Below the pieces are notes generated by a model. It saw only the letters and a program-made list of their open reading frames with translations, searched no databases and was not told where the DNA came from. 64,000 bases of DNA, taken from assembly GCF_902362185.1 (NCBI RefSeq), contig NC_044495.1:11614711-11678710 (forward strand), given 5' to 3'. This stretch comes from Chanos chanos (taxonomy: Eukaryota > Chordata > Actinopteri > Gonorynchiformes > Chanidae). A program made the translations under genes and the position numbers. Positions 57,201-64,000 of the stretch are shown here, piece after piece. Position 1 is the stretch's first letter, and each line of letters starts with the position of its first letter.

Positions 57201-59480
57201 CTTCTTTAGAATGGTAAAGAGGGTATGGGGAATTAAACCACTAACCCGCCATGTAAGCCCACAATGAAGCATGTTATTCCATGCAAACGACTGACAGAAA
57301 TAATGTCTCATCAAACTAACCGCGTAAAAAACAACCACACTCCAAGAAAAAAGCATTATTCTGAGCAATAAAGCAAAAATTAGCGTTTTGAAGTTTTACG
57401 AAGACACAATAACTGAGTTATTATCACCTGCAGATAAGGATGAAATCCTGTAGGACTCGAGGGTTAAAACCTTCCAGGTCTTTAAAGATCACCACAACAG
57501 GTGGATTCGGTAGCGCATCTTTATTCAACACACTGCGCTTTTCATCTGGTGACACGGCAGAGTATTTCTGCAAAAGACATATATAATTATAAAGGCAGGC
57601 ACTCACATAGTTTTCAAAGACAGGGAATTAAACGCAAATAATAGTGGAGAAAGATCTGGCCCCGTGCATGTCTAATGAAGTAACGCCAGCCTAAGTTTAA
57701 AACTCCTTTTAAGGTCTGTGTGTTCACGAACCTTAGTCACAGACTTGTACCACTGGCAAAGAGTATTCATGGAGCAGTGCACTCTCTTCTGGTGGACAGC
57801 TGTATTGCAATGGCTGGATTCCTCCTCATCCTCTTCATCAACTGTGATTCCAACCCCCATAAGCCTCTCAAAAACCCTTTGCATCAGGTGCTTCAGAGCT
57901 AGACAGACAAGCACAAACTGTCTTCATTATGACATAATCATATTATTTCACAAAAAGTCTTTACATCTACACTGAATGCAGCATGGGCAACTAGTTAGGT
58001 TGTCTTTCTAAACTCCTCCCCCCAAAGACTCCAAACTGTCATCAGGTCTACTACTCACCCATTGGTAATTTAAGGAACTATATAACATTTCTGTAACAAA
58101 TCTCTTGGACCACTTGCTGCATACCATGGCTATTTGTCCATATTTAAACCTCTTTCCTTGTGTCTGTACATCTTTGATACAAATCATCCAGCTGAAAAAA
58201 TTTTACTATTCTCACTTTGACTATCTCCTAAAATCACCACTGCCCCAACCACTCCATCTGGCCAAGTCCCAAGTGTTTGACTGTCATCGTTTAACTATGT
58301 TTAACATGTCGGGCATTAGTGACATGCTCACCTGCACACTCTTTGGCTTGCACTGACACCACAAAAGGAGTCACGGAGCTTTGCAGGAGATCAGACAAAC
58401 TCTGGAGTGTCATATCATGATCAGGTACATTCACCCCTAAATGGAAAAAGATGTAAGTACAATGGTATCTGAACACAGCAGGTTGTTTAAATGACGGGGC
58501 TCCATGTTTGGTGTATTTTGCTATTTTAAGTCAGTAAGACAGAATCGTCATGATAGAATAATAAAATAGAATTTGCAGTTCTAAGACAAAAATAGGTGTT
58601 TCAGGAGACGGGTAGCATGTTGTGACAAATCAAAAGTGCCAAGGCCAGTGAGAGGCATACCAAGCACCAATGCAGCAGTAGGGATTTCGTTTGCCCTCAT
58701 ATGAGACGCCCAGTCATCTGGCTTGCACTGGAAACTGGAGGCCCATTTTCTGCTGAACTCCAACAGGCTATCCAATATCTTTTTATTCAGCTCGTCTTGC
58801 AATGCCTGTGTGGGGAAACATACTGATTTCAGTACCAGAAGAGACGGCTAGGATGAATAGGTGTACTTCCTCTGAACTCTGGGGGTACAAAATGAAAATG
58901 TGGAACAAGTCGCCCTAACCTCTGTATCACCTTTGATCTTCCCCCAAAGTCGCTGACAGATAGCAAAGCGTTGTTTGCCGTTTTCACGGTCATCGCTCTG
59001 CTCAATGAAGTGATTCTCTGACCGAGACAAAAAAAAAAAAAAAACACAAAAAACATTATGAGGCAATGATGCTATTTCGAGAAATCATGTCTAATTTTCA
59101 GTAATAACACTTCACGAGGAATAATATTTCACTTCTACATTGTTCCACGAAATACTGAGAGGAAGTCGGCTAGCTAACGTTTGCAAGGCAGATGTACTTA
59201 CCTATACTCCTTTTACGTTTTTTTCCACTGGGTTTAAAGACAAAACAGCCCTGTAATAAATAAAGTTGTAGTTGTCCGTAAGTGTAACCATGTGTCGTCA
59301 ATATAACGTTTACATTCTTAAATAGAAGTTCACTTGTAACTGTGTTCACTTCTCATGACGAACCCACTCCAAAGTATGCTCATTATGCTTTACATAAAGG
59401 AATGGATGAAAACGGAGCGGTGGTTTCACAAAACTGAAAATCACCTTGGATACTGACGAAGTGGTAGCCTGCAGATCCAT
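51209..59480 (-). CDS. orc3: ORC3, origin recognition complex subunit 3
   Basis: ORC3 is a core subunit of the six-protein complex that marks replication origins and loads MCM. Twenty coding exons join in phase on the minus strand: 59480-59445, 59250-59202, 59017-58920, 58805-58661, 58436-58332, 57898-57732, 57567-57428, 56789-56630, 56403-56290, 56080-55947, 55608-55545, 54888-54772, 54586-54507, 54353-54220, 53767-53679, 53427-53330, 53032-52891, 52145-52029, 51625-51546 and 51314-51209. They give 724 residues (human 711). Clear matches include [71 protein letters not shown] and the end [12 protein letters not shown]. Intron 12 holds a 31-bp copy of part of exon 10. The gene is a neighbour of akirin2, as in human 6q15. 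Confidence 0.97.
54610..54640. repeat. Intronic copy of an orc3 exon-10 fragment
   Basis: These 31 bases in orc3 intron 12 match 55997-56027 inside orc3 exon 10 at 30 of 31 positions, in the same orientation. The shared core is TGTCTGGGCACTGAGCAATG. No microsatellite or known repeat explains the match. Confidence 0.85.
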
Positions 59481-60714
59481 TCCTGTGGCTTCTTTAAAAC
59501 AAAAATTCCAAAGAAAGACACAAATCCACTGTTTTGCAAATTCATCCACCGTGCACTGCATTAATTTCCTGCCCCACTATTTTCCCGCGGTCTTGACGCA
59601 ACAGTCATGTGGACCTCAGCACCGCCTCCACATGTTCCTTTTTAGACTTCAGTTGAGTGATAGTGCTGCAATGATTCTAGGTAGGCTAAGACTACAAGTA
59701 ATCAATTAAGCAACAAGTTTCATTAGTGGTGACAACCTGAAAAAAGGAGGCAAACCCTTTACTCAACTGCACAGAAATACACAAGCAGTTCTGGAATTTG
59801 AACACCGTGACTTATTATGAAATCTTGTTAGAACTAAAAGTGGCATGAAATATTACCATGGATGCTATGGCTACCAAACTGACGAGAAATTATCCGAGAA
59901 ATAGCCTAGACTCTTAGAAAAATAACCTACAATCACGATCTGGCATAGATGCTCATGAAAAACCATGTAAATTTAAAAGAAATACAGTTCATCATTTAAA
60001 TGCATAATCGTTTTTCATTAACATCATCACGGTCATAAAACTGCTCTTCCTAAACACAAGGCTTTTAAAAGTGTAAAAAATAATTAAACTTTTAATTAAA
60101 AGAGAAAATCCATTACCATATGGTGAGGCATGAGGATGTAAAGGAATGCAGTCACTAACTTTTTCAAGTATAACAATCATTTAATTAACAGAACTTATAC
60201 ACTGCTGGTAGTTGTCCGAAATATGCATACACTGCAAATAAAGGCTTACAAAAGGCAATCACTTTAATTTTATTGGGTATTCTGTGGAAGACGTACATTA
60301 ACAGACACTACTGTGATGTAAAAATAAATACATACTTAAAAAATGAAATAAATCCCATGGGGATATCAAAACCTTTTTATGTGTGTAAAATATTACGATT
60401 AGCAAAAGCAATTTATTTAAAAGAGAAGCTTTATAAATACAAATGTTTTTTTTTTTTGTTGTTGTTTGTCTATTTTTGCCTACATATCATATAACCATAT
60501 TCTTGGACAATTTTGCAGATCTACATAAACATTTTAAAACCACCATTTTCAATAAAGGACTACGATCCCCCCTCCCACACTAATAACTTTAAGTTTAATC
60601 ATGTTTGGAAATCAGATATAACGTGTTGTTTTTATGTACTGTCTGCAGCATGTTCCAATTCTTGACCTGAGTACATGGTTTGAAAGTAGAGACAGTCAGT
60701 CTCTGAACTAACCA
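59481..60714. other. orc3 promoter side and znf292 3'UTR
   Basis: Between the orc3 start codon and the znf292 stop codon. Both genes run leftward, so the right part should be the znf292 3'UTR; a minus-strand AATAAA lies at plus-strand coordinates 60269-60274. The left part holds the orc3 promoter, for which I see no clear element. The sequence is AT-rich and no further gene was recognised. Confidence 0.5.
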
Positions 60715-63700
60715 TCAACTGTACAGCCACTTTTTGAGAATGACCATGGGCCGCATGTCCTGAAGTTGTTTTAACAATAGATCAGCACCATTGGAGAAGG
60801 TTTTGTCCATCACTATCTTCACATTTTTCACTGACTCCAGCTTTAGAGGATTTCTAAAATGAACAACATTTTGGCCCTGTCTCAACTTTCTGAACTCATC
60901 AGATCTTTTGTTCATAATATTGGCTGTTTGCTGCTGAAGTGTTCTCTGTCGTTTTGTCGGCATTTCAGCCCAATCGATTTCGCTTGTTTTTCTTTTAGAG
61001 GTGTTAATGGATGGGGAAGATTCCTCTATTAATTTAAGGAATGATTTTTCAAATCCCATGGGGTTTAATATTTTAAGTTCCTCACCACTCTCAGCTTGTT
61101 TCTCCACATGGACCGTAGTGTTAGCTGTAGTGGATTCTGAAACTTCTGTAACGTTAACGTTATCACCCTCAGAAGTGCAGTTCCTCCGACTTAATTTCCT
61201 TTCAGGATCTTCTTTTCTTTCACTTGTCTTTTGCTCTGATTTCCGGGGACGACCCCTCTTTCGTTTGACCGCCGCTGAGGCCGCGGATTCAGAGACTTCA
61301 TCAGCCGACTCCTTAGCTTCAGAGGTACTGACGTTATTGTTTCCCTGGTCCATGACTGATGTAGTGCTGTTATCACATCCCTCAGAATCAGTCTCTTCCC
61401 TCTCAGAGGTCTCTGTTGAGCCAGCGTCCAATGTGCCATCATCTTTGTTTCTTGACCGCGAGTTCTTCTTGCAAAATATGAACTGACTTCTCTGGTCCTC
61501 AATGTAGCGCTCAGTGAGACCATGAGTAGTGTAATGTTTGAATATATTTCTCTCTGCGTTCAAAACAGACTCGCAGCCCTTAATCATACAAGGGTACTGT
61601 AATGAAAATTTCTTAGTGCACATTGCAGTTGCCTCGTCTATGGACTTTAATGAGGGCTTCCCAAAGCTAGTCCAGTGGTTTCGTGCTTTGACTTCTTTTT
61701 TCTTTGGGTTTTTTTTCTTCATTTTGAATTTGCTATTCGCTATATTTTCCTTACCATTGTTCGGATTCACACCTGTTGGCTTCAATTTCATCATCAGGGG
61801 TTCACTCTCCTCACCATTTTTCTGTTTCTCTGGAACAGTTTCAAACGTTGCATGATGCTTTTTCATGAGGTGTCGCAGAAGATTTGATTTAGTAGTGTAG
61901 ATCCGGTCACAGCCCTCCCATTCACACTGAAACGTAACGTCCACAGTTTCAAAGTCACCATCCTCTGAAATTCTTATTGCCTTGTGATCATTTTTAATGT
62001 GGTCAATGTATTTCAAGTGAGAAGTGAAAGTTGCTGAACATTTGGACTGATCACACTGGAACGTGCCTAATTCAATTCCAGACACCAGAGCACTTGCCTT
62101 CTCCAATGTGCATCTGTGAAGTATTAAATAATGCTTCAACAAGCTGGGAACTTTAGAGAGCACCTTTGAACAGTCTTTGACCTGACATTTGAATTCCTGG
62201 GTTGCTCCGTCAGATTGATCATTTCCAACACCAATTTCATCATCTCTGTCTGACTGATGCATAGCCCTATAATGGAGGATAAGATTCTGTTGAATTGAAA
62301 AAGCAGCCACACACCCTTCATGTACACATCGATATGGCCTGTATGGACTGACGGCATCGTTTGTATCAATGGAGTCTGCTTTCAGACTACTTTTTTTCTG
62401 AGTCTTTTCTCTCTTCTGGACATCAGACTCCACTTTCATATTGATCTTTTTTGGCCTGTCCTTTTTTTCTGGAGAGATTTTGTCACAGCCAGTGCCTATA
62501 GTTCCTGAGGGACAGGGGCTTTCCACTACCTGTTCTGGAACATCACCAGATGCATTCTGTGTATCTGGGTCATGATCAGAATTGCAAGTGCTCAGTACTG
62601 ATGGGTTTTCCTGACCTGTTGTGATCTTCACTGGAGAAGAAACATCTAAATTTGAACTCAGAGATTGTGTAGGAGCATCATTTGCAGCCAGACTGACATC
62701 CACTTCTGTTTCTCTGAGGGCGGTTTGTCGGTCACAAACATCTCCCCCTGCTGAAACATCATTTGGTACTGCATTCATCTCCAAATTTGACGATGGACAT
62801 GGCAAAGATGTGATCGGATGGTTGGAACTGTTATTTGCTTGTTCTGCCTCAGTTGAAGACTTCTCCACCTTCTTACAATTCCAACCTATTTTCAACTTGT
62901 CCAACTCCTCTTTCGACATGCGGTGGACATTTTTGTAATGAATTCTGAGGCCTGTTGTTCTCGTAAATGTTTTCAAACAAAGATGACAACGATACGGAGT
63001 AAATCGATCAGGATTCTTCTTCAGTTCATTTATCATGTCATCATTGTAATTATGAACCCGATATAGGTGTTTGAACAGAGCTTCTTTTGTCATTGCTCCA
63101 TAGAGACAACCTTCTGCATCACACCTGAATGGTTTTGAGACATTTTGTTGCTTTTGACTTTCTCCATCAACTTTAGTATCACGACACTGATCATGTGACC
63201 GCTCAGCATCAGAGGTGAAAGTAGCAAGGGCGGCATTCTTATCTGGCATCTCCTGAGGTGATGCATCAACCAAGTCCAGACGCTGGAGGGCCTTCTGAAT
63301 CTCTAAAATTATTCCATCCTCCCCAGGGGTCACAGAAGCGGTTTCATTGTCTCCTGTCTGTGTATCAGTCTGGGGGTTTTTGCTTTTTGGCATCATTTTT
63401 GAGTCCTTATCTATTCCATTTGGGTGGTGAGCAGAAGAGCTACTCAGGCTGGGTCTTAAAGGATTATTAGCTGAAGAACATCCATCCTTCTTTTCAGATT
63501 CATGGAGTGTTGTCTTAGACAGGTCGGAAGAAGGGAGATTACAATTTTCCACGTCGAAATTAGGGCTATACAACTCGTTAAAACTGTCATTGTGAAACAG
63601 CTTGGATTCTGATTGCTGATATGTGGCTGAATCAGAACTTTGGCTGAGCCTTTTATTTCTCGAGACAGCCTGGGGAAGCACATCTGTAACATCTGGCGCA

Positions 63701-64000
63701 TTGAGAAAGTCAAGAAATGATACCGGTAAGTCGGCAGTAAGGTCAACTTCATCAATTGGTTTGCACTGTGAACGCTTTGATAGGTGACCTCCAAGGGATT
63801 TTGTACTTGAAAATTCCCTGTAACACCTGCAACAGATGACTTTCCCATCCTTTATTATGGCCGGCCATTTTGTCCTCTTGGATGACCTGATTTTTTTTGC
63901 TTTCTTTGTTTCATCAGAACTTGTACTCTTCTTATCTTCAAGAGGCACAGTCTGTGTTTCTGACTGTGAAGCCTCTTTATATGTAAAATCTCTGTGACCA
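60715..64000 (-). CDS. znf292: ZNF292, C-terminal part in one long exon; runs off the right edge
   Basis: ZNF292 is a large C2H2 zinc-finger transcription factor linked to neurodevelopment and growth hormone transcription. Only the 3' part of its long last exon is visible: 1094 residues from GHRDFTYKEAS at the edge to the stop at 60715-60717. The frame stays open to the right edge, so the true start lies outside. I see about eight zinc-finger-like units, for example CCRCYREFSSTKSLGGHL, YRCHLCLKTFTRTTGLRIHY and FQCEWEGCDRIYTTKSNLL. The block SLKSIDEATAMCTKKFSLQ followed by YPCMIKGCESV matches human ZNF292 and separates it from RLF. An AT-hook-like KRKRGRPRK lies at about 61242-61270. The C-terminal NVKIVMDK...LLKQLQDMRP also matches human. 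Which teleost copy (a or b) it is cannot be told. Confidence 0.93.
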   Translation of the reverse strand, partial: GHRDFTYKEASQSETQTVPLEDKKSTSSDETKKAKKIRSSKRTKWPAIIKDGKVICCRCYREFSSTKSLGGHLSKRSQCKPIDEVDLTADLPVSFLDFLNAPDVTDVLPQAVSRNKRLSQSSDSATYQQSESKLFHNDSFNELYSPNFDVENCNLPSSDLSKTTLHESEKKDGCSSANNPLRPSLSSSSAHHPNGIDKDSKMMPKSKNPQTDTQTGDNETASVTPGEDGIILEIQKALQRLDLVDASPQEMPDKNAALATFTSDAERSHDQCRDTKVDGESQKQQNVSKPFRCDAEGCLYGAMTKEALFKHLYRVHNYNDDMINELKKNPDRFTPYRCHLCLKTFTRTTGLRIHYKNVHRMSKEELDKLKIGWNCKKVEKSSTEAEQANNSSNHPITSLPCPSSNLEMNAVPNDVSAGGDVCDRQTALRETEVDVSLAANDAPTQSLSSNLDVSSPVKITTGQENPSVLSTCNSDHDPDTQNASGDVPEQVVESPCPSGTIGTGCDKISPEKKDRPKKINMKVESDVQKREKTQKKSSLKADSIDTNDAVSPYRPYRCVHEGCVAAFSIQQNLILHYRAMHQSDRDDEIGVGNDQSDGATQEFKCQVKDCSKVLSKVPSLLKHYLILHRCTLEKASALVSGIELGTFQCDQSKCSATFTSHLKYIDHIKNDHKAIRISEDGDFETVDVTFQCEWEGCDRIYTTKSNLLRHLMKKHHATFETVPEKQKNGEESEPLMMKLKPTGVNPNNGKENIANSKFKMKKKNPKKKEVKARNHWTSFGKPSLKSIDEATAMCTKKFSLQYPCMIKGCESVLNAERNIFKHYTTHGLTERYIEDQRSQFIFCKKNSRSRNKDDGTLDAGSTETSEREETDSEGCDNSTTSVMDQGNNNVSTSEAKESADEVSESAASAAVKRKRGRPRKSEQKTSERKEDPERKLSRRNCTSEGDNVNVTEVSESTTANTTVHVEKQAESGEELKILNPMGFEKSFLKLIEESSPSINTSKRKTSEIDWAEMPTKRQRTLQQQTANIMNKRSDEFRKLRQGQNVVHFRNPLKLESVKNVKIVMDKTFSNGADLLLKQLQDMRPMVILKKWLYS

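Noticed and set aside
61001-61486. 161-codon plus-strand open frame opposite znf292
   Set aside because: Antisense shadow of the znf292 coding exon, with a low-complexity Ser/Leu-rich translation.

Overview
This is nuclear DNA of a ray-finned (teleost) fish. It holds seven spliced vertebrate genes with GT-AG introns. Each was assigned by reading exon by exon against remembered human proteins. Dense CA, CT and GATA-type microsatellites and a fish-type hAT MITE fit a teleost genome. No prokaryotic, plastid or viral genes were recognised.

Layout. 1-7000 has no recognisable gene. fam181a (+, one coding exon, 7488-8312) is followed by asb2 (-, 8 coding exons, 9887-15374). asb2 is head-to-head with a DUF4200 coiled-coil gene whose best match is ccdc197 (+, 8 exons, 17891-21597). 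Next come spata7 (+, 10 coding exons, 22466-27109) and ptpn21 (+, 18 coding exons, 29849-44220, probably with a 3.4-kb 3'UTR). A 344-bp inverted-repeat element (47747-48090) separates ptpn21 from akirin2 (+, 5 coding exons, 48762-50223). akirin2 converges tail-to-tail on orc3 (-, 20 coding exons, 51209-59480). The last gene is znf292 (-), of which only the long last exon is visible (60715 to the right edge).

Synteny. fam181a, asb2 and ccdc197 sit together on human 14q32.12. spata7 and ptpn21 are neighbours on 14q31.3. akirin2, orc3 and znf292 lie together on 6q14-q15. The window therefore joins two pieces of human chromosome 14 to one piece of chromosome 6; the 14/6 junction lies between ptpn21 and akirin2, where the inverted-repeat element sits.

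Functions. The genes do not form one pathway. Two are probable ciliary genes: ccdc197, with two RFX X-box-like sites upstream, and spata7. Two touch Hippo signalling: FAM181A carries a YAP-like TEAD-binding motif, and PTPN21 is a FERM phosphatase. AKIRIN2, ORC3 and ZNF292 act in the nucleus; ASB2 is a ubiquitin-ligase substrate receptor.

I found no previously undescribed multi-gene system. The points most worth a second look are the X-box pair, a phase-symmetric 108-nt candidate cassette exon in ptpn21, the two MITE-like elements, an orc3 exon fragment copied into an orc3 intron, a GC-AG intron and an upstream ORF in spata7, and CT microsatellites acting as polypyrimidine tracts.
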